Shown here in pieces: positions 38,607-45,910 of a stretch of 64,000 bases of DNA. A program made the position numbers and the translations under genes. The notes beneath the pieces were generated by a model. The model searched no databases. It worked only from the letters and a program-made list of their open reading frames with translations, and had not been told where the DNA came from. Every line of letters begins with the position of its first letter. Positions within the stretch are counted from its first letter, which is position 1. This stretch comes from Actinoplanes lutulentus (lineage in GTDB: Bacteria > Actinomycetota > Actinomycetes > Mycobacteriales > Micromonosporaceae), in contig NZ_QLMJ01000026.1 in assembly GCF_003259845.1 (NCBI RefSeq), positions 62,001 through 126,000 of the forward strand. The letters run 5' to 3'.

Positions 38607-38954
38607 GGCCGGAACCCTAGCGAGCCGGTCCGACAAAAAACTGACGGCCATGGACAACCGCCGATGGGTCGGCGAGAGTTGAGGCAACTCCGGTGCGGGC
38701 CGCGCAGGCGGCCGGCCCGCGCCGGTGTCTGAAGCCGCTGCTGAAAAAGGCCTTGCGCCGGCAGATTCGGCCGTGACAGCCTCATCGGACGAGCACGGAC
38801 GACCGCGCTCCATCATTGACAAATCGAGTGTTCGAAAGAGTGAAGCCTGTGATCGCCGCCCGGCCGAGCGGCCGCCGCTGACGGTTCCACCCGTCCGCGC
38901 TGGTCCTACGCACCCGCAGACGTCGTCACTTCTTTCGAAAAGGTCACTCTCATC
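38607..38954. other. Divergent intergenic region before the DUF4132 operon
   Basis: 348 bp between divergent genes. Contains the leaderless -10 of the operon at 38614-38619. No gene or strong repeat seen. Confidence 0.6.
38614..38619 (-). promoter_or_regulatory. -10 box (TAGGGT) of the DUF4132-MoxR-DUF5682-VWA-SWIM operon
   Basis: Minus-strand TAnnnT ending 7 nt before the ATG at 38606; predicts a leaderless first cistron. Confidence 0.6.
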
Positions 38955-39704
38955 ATGGATCTGCGCATCCAGCGCTCCGTCGTGTCCAACCTCCGCACCC
39001 GCCCGAAGCCGGTCGAGGTCGGCCCCTTCGTCGCAGGCCTGGACCCGGACACGGCAAGTCCCTTCGTCAACTACGCGACGCCGCAGCCCGGTGCGACGAT
39101 CACGGCTGCCGACGTGGCCGCCCTGGTCGAGGCGTTCGAGCAGGCCGATCGCAAACCCCGGCTTGAGTACGTCATCAGCGCCGCCCCGCAGCTGGAAAGC
39201 CTGCTCCTGGCGGCCGGCTTCACCGTCGAGGCACGTCACGAATACCTGATCTGCACGCCCGAAACGCTCGTGCTTTCCCGCGTACCCTCGGATTTTGTCC
39301 TGGAAGAACCGGGCACGGACGGTGAGCGGGCCGGGATGATCTCCGCGCAGATGGAGGCGTTCGGTGAGGCGCCGGAGGCGACCGAGCCGGCGGTGGCCGG
39401 AGTGCGGCGCGCTCAGGAGCGCGGCGGAATCGCTCTGGCGGCACGCACCACCGAGGGTGTCTGGGCAGGTGGCGGGCAGGCTTCGGCACCGCAGGACGGG
39501 CTGAGTGAGGTGGGCGGCATCGCGGTTCGCGAGGCGTTCCGGCGGCTCGGACTCGGTGGCACGATCACCGCCGGCGTCGCCCGGCTGCTCTTCGAACGCG
39601 GCGCGGAGATCGCCTGGCTGGAGGCCGGCGGCGAGGACTCCTGGCGCGTCTACGAGCGGGTCGGTTTCCGTCCGGCGGGCAAGCGTCTCTATATCTCGCT
39701 CTAG
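38955..39704 (+). CDS. GNAT-family N-acetyltransferase
   Basis: 249 residues. The GNAT core is C-terminal: ISAQMEAFGEAPEATEP, a degraded motif A (VREAFRRLGLGGTITAGVAR, about 190-209) and WRVYERVGFRPAGKRLYISL. The N-terminal about 110 residues (MDLRIQRSVVSNLRTRPKPV) form a second, weakly conserved half. Substrate unknown. AAAGG before the ATG is the ribosome site. Diverges from the DUF4132 operon. Confidence 0.85.
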   Translation: MDLRIQRSVVSNLRTRPKPVEVGPFVAGLDPDTASPFVNYATPQPGATITAADVAALVEAFEQADRKPRLEYVISAAPQLESLLLAAGFTVEARHEYLICTPETLVLSRVPSDFVLEEPGTDGERAGMISAQMEAFGEAPEATEPAVAGVRRAQERGGIALAARTTEGVWAGGGQASAPQDGLSEVGGIAVREAFRRLGLGGTITAGVARLLFERGAEIAWLEAGGEDSWRVYERVGFRPAGKRLYISL

Positions 39705-39725
39705 TGGTTGATGGCGGGGGCGCTG

Positions 39726-39731
39726 TACCTT
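39726..39731 (+). promoter_or_regulatory. -10 box (TACCTT) of the SDR gene, leaderless
   Basis: Ends 7 nt before the GTG at 39739; no ribosome site. Confidence 0.55.
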
Positions 39732-39738
39732 TCCGGTC

Positions 39739-40485
39739 GTGCCGATCTTGGGAAGCGCCCTCGTCACCGGAGCGTCGCGCGGCCTCGGCGCGCACATCGC
39801 GCGCCGGCTCGCCGCCGACGGATGGCCGGTAGCGATCAACTATCGCTCGGACGCGGCGGGCGCCGAGCGCATCGCCTCGGAGATCCTCGCGGCAGGCGGT
39901 CAGGCCGCGGCTCTGCGAGCCGACATCACCGACGAGGCAGGGGTACGCGACCTCGTGGCCGAAGCCTCCGATCGGCTGGGCCCGGTCCAGGCGGTCGTGG
40001 CCAACGCGACCGGACCACAGCCGTCCGCACCGGCTGAGCTGGTCTCCTGGCGTGATCATCTGGATCAGCTCGAGTTCTTCGTGAAGAGCCCGACGCTGCT
40101 GCTGGCCGCCGCGCTGCCGGGGATGCGTTCGCTGGGGACCGGGCGGTTCGTCCACATCGGTTCGGATTCGTTCGAGCGGGCGATTCCGGGGGCGTCGGCT
40201 TACAACGCGGCCAAGGGCGCGCAGATCGGGCTGGCCCGGACGTGGGCGCGTGAGCTGGGCGTTCACGGCGTGACGGTCAACGTGGTGGCGCCGGGCTGGA
40301 TCCCGGTCGAGAGGCACGGGCCGCTGTCGCCGGATGACACTCGCGAATATGTCGCCGACGTCCCTCTCGGGCGGATCGGCACCCCGCAGGACGTGGCGGA
40401 CGTGGTCGCGTTCGTCTGCTCGGACGCCGCCCGCTTCGTGACCGGCGAGCGGATCACGGTCAACGGCGGGCACACCATCGACTGA
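39739..40485 (+). CDS. Short-chain dehydrogenase/reductase (SDR)
   Basis: 248 residues, NAD(P)-dependent oxidoreductase of the classical FabG-like type. Cofactor motif TGASRGLG near residue 10, catalytic Tyr and Lys in SAYNAAKGA, and C-terminal ITVNGGHTID. The usual NNAG is replaced by NATG. Substrate unknown; 3-oxoacyl-ACP reductase is possible but no fatty acid genes are near. GTG start supported by the -10 spacing. Confidence 0.9.
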   Translation: MPILGSALVTGASRGLGAHIARRLAADGWPVAINYRSDAAGAERIASEILAAGGQAAALRADITDEAGVRDLVAEASDRLGPVQAVVANATGPQPSAPAELVSWRDHLDQLEFFVKSPTLLLAAALPGMRSLGTGRFVHIGSDSFERAIPGASAYNAAKGAQIGLARTWARELGVHGVTVNVVAPGWIPVERHGPLSPDDTREYVADVPLGRIGTPQDVADVVAFVCSDAARFVTGERITVNGGHTID

Positions 40486-40489
40486 GAGC

Positions 40490-40495
40490 TACCGT
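40490..40495 (+). promoter_or_regulatory. -10 box (TACCGT) of the small hypothetical gene, leaderless
   Basis: Ends 7 nt before the ATG at 40503, right after the SDR stop. Confidence 0.5.
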
Positions 40496-40502
40496 TGCGC
40501 TC

Positions 40503-40784
40503 ATGCGGCAGGTCTACGCCCATCAGGCGGTCTTGAGCCCGGCACCGGCGTCGATCGGCGCCCTGCTGGACGGTTTCGACGTCGTCACCAGGCTCGACGG
40601 TGACCGGCTCCGGATCCTGTTCACCTCTCCGCCGGACCAGGTCGAGCTGATCCGGTCCCGGCTCGATGCCGCGCTGTCCGGCGGCGACTGGGAGCTGGTC
40701 TCCTCGGGCTGCGCACGGGTGGACACCGAGGACCGCCCGGACGCCCGTCGGCTACTCCGGGCAAAAGGGGCTAAATCGGAGTAA
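40503..40784 (+). CDS. Small protein of unknown function
   Basis: 93 residues: MRQVYAHQAVLSPAPASIGA, DRLRILFTSPPDQVELI, then a basic C-terminus. Alternating hydrophobic pattern suggests a small alpha/beta domain; no family recognised, no membrane segment. Supported as a gene by a -10 box at leaderless spacing and its fit between the SDR and DUF62 genes. Could still be spurious. Confidence 0.6.
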   Translation: MRQVYAHQAVLSPAPASIGALLDGFDVVTRLDGDRLRILFTSPPDQVELIRSRLDAALSGGDWELVSSGCARVDTEDRPDARRLLRAKGAKSE

Positions 40785-40787
40785 CCT
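40782..40787 (+). promoter_or_regulatory. -10 box (TAACCT) of the DUF62 gene, leaderless
   Basis: Ends 7 nt before the ATG at 40795 and overlaps the stop of the preceding small gene. Confidence 0.5.
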
Positions 40788-40794
40788 TCGGGTC

Positions 40795-41550
40795 ATGCTC
40801 CTTACCGTCGTCGCCGACTACGGCTCCGGAGATCTCGCCTTCGCCGAGGTCCGCCAGCGACTCGCCACCCTGCTGCCCACGGCCGAGGTCATCACCGTGC
40901 CGGTGCCGGCGTTCGACACGGTCTCGGCCGGCTTCTGCGTGGCACAGCTCGCCTTCGGCGAGGGCCCGGCCGACCGGATCATCTACGCCAACGTCGCTCC
41001 CCGCCAGGACCACGACGAACCCCGGGCGAACAACGCCGGTGAGCGACTCGCCGCCGCCCGGCTCGACTCCGGTGTGCTGGTCGTCGGGGTGAACTCCGGC
41101 GCCAGCCTCTCCTTCCTCGCCGCCGAGGGCGTCCCGATCCGGGCCGTGGACGTGGCCGACCACGGATCCCAGTTCCGCTCCCGCGACGTGTTCCCGGCCG
41201 CGCTCGCCGACCTGGCCAACGGTTCGCTCAACCCCCTCGGCGACGTGCTGCCGGTCGGCCCGCCGCCGAAACAGGCGGTGGCGTACACCGACGGGTACGG
41301 CAACATCAAAACCACCTGGGACTCGGCGCCGGCTCCTGCCGGGTCGCTTATTCGGGTACGCGTCGGCGACCGGGAATCCTCGGCAACAGTGAGCGACGGG
41401 GTCTTCGCGGTGCCGGCCGGCGCCATGTCGTTCGCACCGGGCAGCTCGGGGTGGAACGGCCGGGTCTTCTACGAACTGCTCTCCCGAGGCGGGAGCGCGG
41501 CCCGCATCTTCGGTCACCCACCGGCGGGAACCCCGGTCGAGATCATGTGA
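40795..41550 (+). CDS. SAM hydroxide adenosyltransferase / fluorinase-superfamily protein (DUF62), divergent
   Basis: 251 residues. Resembles the DUF62 family (fluorinase, chlorinase, SAM hydroxide adenosyltransferase): N-terminal LTVVADYGSGDLAFAEVR with Asp8 and Asp13, ITVPVPAFDTVSAGFCVAQL, and the C-terminal beta-barrel signature YTDGYGNIKTTW, the counterpart of DxxGN. The usual TDFG/DxYVG opening is altered, so it may use another substrate or have lost activity. Most family members hydrolyse SAM to adenosine and methionine; halogenation would need specific active-site residues I do not see. Confidence 0.8.
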   Translation: MLLTVVADYGSGDLAFAEVRQRLATLLPTAEVITVPVPAFDTVSAGFCVAQLAFGEGPADRIIYANVAPRQDHDEPRANNAGERLAAARLDSGVLVVGVNSGASLSFLAAEGVPIRAVDVADHGSQFRSRDVFPAALADLANGSLNPLGDVLPVGPPPKQAVAYTDGYGNIKTTWDSAPAPAGSLIRVRVGDRESSATVSDGVFAVPAGAMSFAPGSSGWNGRVFYELLSRGGSAARIFGHPPAGTPVEIM

Positions 41551-41570
41551 TCTCGGTTATTCTCGCTTCG

Positions 41571-41591
41571 TATGGAAACATCGTTTCCATA
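41571..41591. promoter_or_regulatory. Perfect 21-bp palindromic operator at the MFS promoter
   Basis: TATGGAAAC-ATC-GTTTCCATA, 9-bp arms, overlapping the -10 box and ending 10 bp before the ATG. Size and form fit a TetR-family operator; no TetR gene is adjacent, so the regulator acts from elsewhere. Confidence 0.85.
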
Positions 41592-41595
41592 GTTT
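41590..41595 (+). promoter_or_regulatory. -10 box (TAGTTT) of the MFS gene, leaderless
   Basis: Ends 6 nt before the ATG at 41602; inside the operator's right edge, so a bound repressor would block polymerase. Confidence 0.6.
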
Positions 41596-41601
41596 CAGCG
41601 C

Positions 41602-42924
41602 ATGAATCGTCGGCTGATCGCCCCGCTGGTCCTCGGCGCCGCCCTCAACCCGGTGAACTCGTCGATGATCGCGGTGGCCCTGGTGCCGATCGGGATCGCC
41701 TTCGACGCCCTGCCGGCCGAGACGTCCTGGCTGGTCTCCGCGCTGTACCTGGCGACCGCGACCGGCCAGCCCGTGGTCGGCCGGCTGGTCGACCGGTACG
41801 GCCCGCGCACCCTTTACCTGATCGGCTCCGCGATGGTCGGCGTCGCCGGGCTGATCGGCACCCTCGCGCCGTCGCTGGCCGTGCTGGTCGTCGCCCGGGT
41901 CATCCTCGGCATCGGCACCTGCGCCGGATACCCGGCCGCGATGTACCTGCTGAAACGCGCCCGCACCGAACGTCCCGGCTCGGTGCTCACCCTGCTCACG
42001 GTGGCCGCGCAGACCATCGTGGTGATCGGCCCGACAATCGGCGGCCTGCTGATCACGGCGGGCGGCTGGCGTACCGTCTTCGCCGTCAACATCCCGCTCG
42101 CCGCCGCGTGCCTGATCCTCGGCGCTCTCCGCCTGCCTCGCACGGCCCGGGTTCCCGGACCCCGCTTCGACTATCTCGGCACGCTGCTGTTCGCCGCCAC
42201 GCTGACGTCGCTCATGCTGGCGCTGATGGGCCGGTACTGGTTCCTCGCGCTCACCCTGATCGCCGGCGCGGCTTTCGTGACGCATCAGCTGCGCATCGCC
42301 GAACCCTTCATCGACCTGCGGGTCTTCGGCGGCAACGGTCCGCTGATCCGGACGTACCTACGCACGTTGATGGCGCAGACGATCACCTACGCGTTTTTAT
42401 ACGGATTCACCCAGTGGCTGCAGGCCGGCCGGGGCTTGAGCCCGTCGGTCGCCGGCCTGGTCCTGCTCCCGATGTCGCTGGTCGCGATCGGCGGGTCGGC
42501 ACTGACCGGCCGTTCAACGCGTTTCCGCCTGGTGCTGCTGGTCGGCGCGCTGACCCAGATCGCGGCGTGCGCCCTGCTTCTGCCGATCGGCTCGTCGACG
42601 GCGGTCTGGGTTCTGGTGCTGATCGCCGCCGCTTGTGGACTCCCCCAGGGCATCAACAACCTGGTCAACCAGAACGCCGTCTACCACCAGGCCGACCCGG
42701 CCCGGATCGGCGCGGCGGCGGGGCTGCTGCGGACCTTCACCTATCTGGGCGCGCTGGTGGCGGCGGCGGCTTTCGCCCACCAAGGGGCGGGATTGCGCGC
42801 GTTCGCGGTCTTCCTGCTGGCGGTGAGCACTCTGATGCTGCTCCTGGTCTGCGTCGAGACCTTTTTGGTACGCCGAACCGCCCACCAGCCAACCTCCCCA
42901 GAACCAGTCCCGTCGGCAACCTAA
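41602..42924 (+). CDS. MFS transporter, drug-efflux type
   Basis: 440 residues, about 12 membrane helices. Motif-A-like GRLVDRYGPRTLYLIGSAM between helices 2 and 3, GGWRTVFAVNIPLAAACLIL between 5 and 6, and GPTIGGLL (antiporter-like motif C) favour a proton-coupled exporter of the DHA family. The operator palindrome suggests induction by the exported compound. Substrate unknown. Confidence 0.92.
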   Translation: MNRRLIAPLVLGAALNPVNSSMIAVALVPIGIAFDALPAETSWLVSALYLATATGQPVVGRLVDRYGPRTLYLIGSAMVGVAGLIGTLAPSLAVLVVARVILGIGTCAGYPAAMYLLKRARTERPGSVLTLLTVAAQTIVVIGPTIGGLLITAGGWRTVFAVNIPLAAACLILGALRLPRTARVPGPRFDYLGTLLFAATLTSLMLALMGRYWFLALTLIAGAAFVTHQLRIAEPFIDLRVFGGNGPLIRTYLRTLMAQTITYAFLYGFTQWLQAGRGLSPSVAGLVLLPMSLVAIGGSALTGRSTRFRLVLLVGALTQIAACALLLPIGSSTAVWVLVLIAAACGLPQGINNLVNQNAVYHQADPARIGAAAGLLRTFTYLGALVAAAAFAHQGAGLRAFAVFLLAVSTLMLLLVCVETFLVRRTAHQPTSPEPVPSAT

Positions 42925-42945
42925 CCCACCCACCCACGCACCAGA

Positions 42946-43115
42946 CCGAGCCGGGGCCGAGCCGAAGCCGGGCCGGGGCCGAGCCGAAGCCGAGCCGGGG
43001 CCGAGCCGAAGCCGAGCCGGGGCCGAGCCGAAGCCGAGCCGAGCCGGGGCCGAGCCGAGGCCGAGCCGGGGCCGAGCCGAAGCCGAGCCGAGCCGGGGCC
43101 GAGCCGAGGCCGAGC
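42946..43115. repeat. GC-rich degenerate tandem repeat
   Basis: Repeats built from CCGAGCCGAAGCCGAGCC-GGGG modules, about 170 bp, irregular unit length. Confidence 0.88.
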
Positions 43116-43194
43116 GGCGCGCGCGGCAAAAGCTGGCGCTCACAAGACCAGACGCTCGGCAGACCGGGTGTTCGACAGGCACACGCCGGACGCC

Positions 43195-43247
43195 AGCTTG
43201 TGCTCGCGGTCGTCAAAACGGCCTGACAGCGACCACAAGCGCAAGCC
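43195..43247. repeat. Dispersed palindromic element, copy E
   Basis: Left arm AGCTTGTGCTCGCGGTCG, right arm CGACCACAAGCGCAAGCC; arms pair at 14 of 18 positions. A degenerate second copy begins near 43264 (GGCTTGCGCTGCGATCA). Confidence 0.78.
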
Positions 43248-43380
43248 GATCCGGGACCACACCGGCTTGCGCTGCGATCAATGCCGCCACTCGGACCCGC
43301 CACGACGCGCCGGACCTTTCGATGCCGGTCGGGTCACTGCGCGAGTCGTGTCGCGGCACGTTCGCCGAAGGCCTCCCACC

Positions 43381-43435
43381 GAGCCGTAGCTCAGAGGGGT
43401 TATGAGACCGCGATTACGTGTCCGGACTACGGCTC
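43381..43435. repeat. Second palindromic family, copy 1 (55 bp)
   Basis: GAGCCGTAG / CTACGGCTC closing stem (9 bp, perfect), inner CTCA / TGAG hairpin, conserved centre TTATGAGA...CGATTACGTGTC. Looks superficially tRNA-like but lacks anticodon and T arms. Confidence 0.8.
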
Positions 43436-43443
43436 GCGGCCCT

Positions 43444-43498
43444 CAGCCGTAGCTCCGGCACCTTATGAGAGCCCGATTGCATGTCTGAGCTACGGCTC
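43444..43498. repeat. Second palindromic family, copy 2 (55 bp)
   Basis: Same length and layout as the copy 8 bp upstream: AGCCGTAG / CTACGGCT stem, CTC / GAG inner pair, centre TTATGAGA...CGATTGCATGTC. Confidence 0.8.
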
Positions 43499-43602
43499 AC
43501 CCGGCGGCCGCCCTCGGCAGGCGGGTGACCTCGGCAGGCCGCCGGCCTCGGCGGCGCGTGGGGTGAACAACCGCCGCTAGCAGGGCATGACTGGCCTGGA
43601 CT

Positions 43603-43692
43603 GGAGCACACAGTGAGCCCAGAGCACACCGTGAGCCCGGAGCACACAGTGAGCCCGGAGCACACGGTGAGCCCGGAGCATTCAACGAGCTC
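43603..43692. repeat. 18-bp tandem repeat
   Basis: GGAGCACACAGTGAGCCC in four near-identical units (43603-43674) and a degenerate fifth; an isolated relative lies near 43709. Confidence 0.9.
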
Positions 43693-43757
43693 GGGGCGCG
43701 TGGACGGGAGCACACGGTGGGTCCTGGATTCACCCCGTGCAGAGTCCGGCCGGCCGT

Positions 43758-43853
43758 CAGTGCTGTCTCGCGAAGGTCGTGACCAGCACTGGAAGCCAGC
43801 CGGATGGCACGAGCTGGCTCCAGTGCTGTTTCGAACGCCGCGTACGAGCACTG
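43758..43853. repeat. Pair of CAGTGCT...AGCACTG hairpins
   Basis: Hairpins at 43758-43791 and 43821-43853 with identical 7-bp arms and about 20-nt centres starting GTYTCG; a CCAGC/GCTGG stem lies between them. Confidence 0.75.
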
Positions 43854-43960
43854 AGCGCCACCCGGCCGGCCGAACGGCACAAGAATCTGCGCCCGTCACG
43901 CCTGACGAACGCGCACCCCACCTGAGGCCGCCACCCGCCACGCCTGACGAACGCTCAACC

Positions 43961-44398
43961 TCAGTTCGCGTACGGCGCCGCCAGGCTCTGCCGGACCAGC
44001 TTGCCGTTCGAGTAGTCCAAGATCTGGATCATGCCGCTGACGTGCAGCCCTTCGAGGTAGTTCTTGTTGCAGTACCCCCACGTCCCATTGCCCAGGTTGT
44101 TGGTGCACTTGCCATAGCGGGTCAGGTTCGCCTTCGCGTCGTACACATTCCAGACGATCTCGGCCGAGGCGCTGTCGGCGGCCATGTCCTTGACGTACCA
44201 GATGTCGCCGTCGGCCTTGAAGCAGACCCGAGCCCCGATGATCTCGTTGCACTTCAGCGAGCCGGTCGGCGCACTGCTCGCCGTCACGTAGTTGTGCTCG
44301 AAGTCGATCGCCATGGCCGGCGCCGGGGCCGCGAAGACCGCGCCGGCGATCGACAGCACGGACGCCACGGCCATACCTACGGAACGCTTGCTGAACAT
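43961..44398 (-). CDS. Small secreted four-cysteine protein of unknown function
   Basis: 145 residues. The ATG at 44398 has GGGAG upstream and opens a Sec signal peptide (MFSKRSVGMAVASVLSIAGA ... APAMA, cleavage near residue 30). The mature part of about 115 residues has four Cys (LKCNEII, ARVCFKADG, GKCTNN, GYCNKN), probably two disulfides, and IWYVKDMAADSASAEIVWNV typical of small beta-rich secreted proteins of actinomycetes. No family recognised. Diverges from the M28 peptidase gene, 93 bp apart. Confidence 0.82.
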   Translation of the reverse strand: MFSKRSVGMAVASVLSIAGAVFAAPAPAMAIDFEHNYVTASSAPTGSLKCNEIIGARVCFKADGDIWYVKDMAADSASAEIVWNVYDAKANLTRYGKCTNNLGNGTWGYCNKNYLEGLHVSGMIQILDYSNGKLVRQSLAAPYAN

Positions 44399-44478
44399 GG
44401 TGGAGCTCCCTACCGAATATCCATAGAAGACATGCGGAGTTCTAGCAAAGATCATCAATCCGGCGCCACCCCGTCACA

Positions 44479-44484
44479 TAGACT
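44479..44484 (+). promoter_or_regulatory. -10 box (TAGACT) of the M28 peptidase gene, leaderless
   Basis: Ends 7 nt before the ATG at 44492. Confidence 0.55.
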
Positions 44485-44491
44485 GACACCT

Positions 44492-45865
44492 ATGAATGGA
44501 GCGCGCCCGACCCGTCGTACCGTTCTCACGCTGTCAGCGGCGGCCGCGGCCGCCGGCTCTCTCACCGCGCCGAACACGGCGCACGCCGCCGGTCCCCGGC
44601 CGGGACCCGACCTCCGGTCGATCCTTCGCGAGATCGATCCGAAGCGGATCGAGACCTCGGTGCGCCGGCTCGCTGCCTTCGGCACGCGGCACACCCTTTC
44701 CTCACAGACCGATTCGGTACGCGGAATCGGCGCCGCCCGGGACTGGATATTCGAGCGGCTCCAGGACTACGCCGCCACGTCCGAGGGGCGGATGACGGTG
44801 GAGCTGCAGTCCTTCGTACAGCCCGTCTCCCCGCGTATCCCGGCGCCCACCACGATCACCAACGTGATCGCCACCCTGCGGGGCAGTGTCACGCCGGAGC
44901 GGATCTACGTGGTGACCGGCCATTACGACTCCCGCGCCTCCGACGTGCTGGACGCGGTGAGCGACGCCCCGGGCGCCGACGACGACGCGTCCGGTGTCGC
45001 CGTGATCATGGAGCTGGCCCGAGTCCTCGCCACCCGCAAACCGGAGGCGACACTGGTCTTCGCGGCGGTCGCCGGTGAGGAGCAGGGCCTGTACGGCTCC
45101 GACCACATGGCACAGCGATACAAAGACGCCGGCGCCGACATCCAGGCCATGTTCAGCAACGACATCGTCGGCACCGGCGACGCCCACGACGGCACCCGCC
45201 CGGACAAGAGGACCGTGCGGCTCTTCGTCGAGGGGGTGCCCACCTCGGAGACGGCGGCGCAGGCCAATACCCGGCGCAGTGTGGGCGGCGAGAACGACGG
45301 GCCGTCGCGGCAACTCGGTCGATTCGTCAAGGAGGTCGAGCCCGACGACATGAACGTCCGCGTCGTCTGGCGGCGTGACCGCTACCTGCGCGGCAGCGAC
45401 CACATCTCGTTCCTGCTCCGCGGTTACCCGGCGGCCCGCTTCACCGAGCCGCGGGAGAACTTCGCGCACGAGCATCAGGACGTCCGGGTCGAGGACGGCG
45501 TTCAGTACGGCGACCTGGTCGAGTTCTGCGACTTCGGATACATCGCCCGGGTGGCCCGGGTCAACGCCGCGACGCTGTGGTCGCTCGCGCAGGCGCCGGG
45601 CACCCCGCGCGGCGTGGTCATCGACACCACCCAGCTGACCAACGAGACCACGCTGCGCTGGCAGCTCGGCACCGAGCCGGACCTGGCCGGTTACGAGGTG
45701 CTGTGGCGGGAGACGACGGCACCGGACTGGCAGCACGTGGTCGGAGTCGGCAAGGTCGCCGCCGTCACGATCGATCTGTCGAAGGACAACGTCTTCTTCG
45801 GCGTCCGCGCGGTGGACACGGCGGGAAACCGCAGCCCGGCGGCCGCGCCGCAACCCGGAAGCTGA
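44492..45865 (+). CDS. Secreted M28-family zinc aminopeptidase with fibronectin-III-like tail
   Basis: 457 residues. Tat signal (RPTRRTVLTLSAAAAAAG) then AHA cleavage near residue 32. M28 zinc-site residues appear in order: GHYDSRASD, GADDDASGVAV, AGEEQGLYGSDH, SNDIVGTGD and RGSDHISF. The C-terminal about 85 residues (TTLRWQLGTEPDLAGYEVLW) form a fibronectin-III-like domain. Exported, probably trims peptides outside the cell. The frame is open back to 43613 through the 18-bp repeats, but that part carries no signal and the -10 fixes the start at 44492. Confidence 0.92.
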   Translation: MNGARPTRRTVLTLSAAAAAAGSLTAPNTAHAAGPRPGPDLRSILREIDPKRIETSVRRLAAFGTRHTLSSQTDSVRGIGAARDWIFERLQDYAATSEGRMTVELQSFVQPVSPRIPAPTTITNVIATLRGSVTPERIYVVTGHYDSRASDVLDAVSDAPGADDDASGVAVIMELARVLATRKPEATLVFAAVAGEEQGLYGSDHMAQRYKDAGADIQAMFSNDIVGTGDAHDGTRPDKRTVRLFVEGVPTSETAAQANTRRSVGGENDGPSRQLGRFVKEVEPDDMNVRVVWRRDRYLRGSDHISFLLRGYPAARFTEPRENFAHEHQDVRVEDGVQYGDLVEFCDFGYIARVARVNAATLWSLAQAPGTPRGVVIDTTQLTNETTLRWQLGTEPDLAGYEVLWRETTAPDWQHVVGVGKVAAVTIDLSKDNVFFGVRAVDTAGNRSPAAAPQPGS

Positions 45866-45870
45866 CATGA

Positions 45871-45900
45871 GAACGCCGGGGCCCGCGGGCCCCGGCGTTC
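45871..45900. terminator. Bidirectional terminator hairpin
   Basis: 14-bp perfect stem GAACGCCGGGGCCC / GGGCCCCGGCGTTC with a 2-nt centre, between the convergent M28 peptidase and pheT stops. No T-run. Confidence 0.88.
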
Positions 45901-45910
45901 ATGAAACCGA

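Larger units (their letters stand above)
42925..43960. other. Gene-free, repeat- and hairpin-rich region
   Basis: About 1.04 kb without a credible gene. It holds a GC-rich tandem repeat (42946-43115), a dispersed palindrome (43195-43247), a pair of 55-bp palindromes (43381-43498), an 18-bp tandem repeat (43603-43692), two CAGTGCT hairpins (43758-43853) and a CGCCTGACGAACGC direct repeat (near 43899 and 43938). Open frames here are by-products of repeats. Confidence 0.75.

Noticed and set aside
43381..43435. tRNA gene
   Set aside because: The GAGCCGT/ACGGCTC ends and TAGCTCAG-like start mimic a tRNA, but the element is 55 nt, has no T arm or anticodon stem, and a second copy follows.
43603..43692. 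CRISPR array
   Set aside because: The 18-bp units are directly adjacent without unique spacers and no cas genes are near.
43613..44491. N-terminal extension of the M28 peptidase (EHTVSP repeats)
   Set aside because: It is read through the tandem repeats and a gene on the other strand; the Tat signal and -10 box place the start at 44492.
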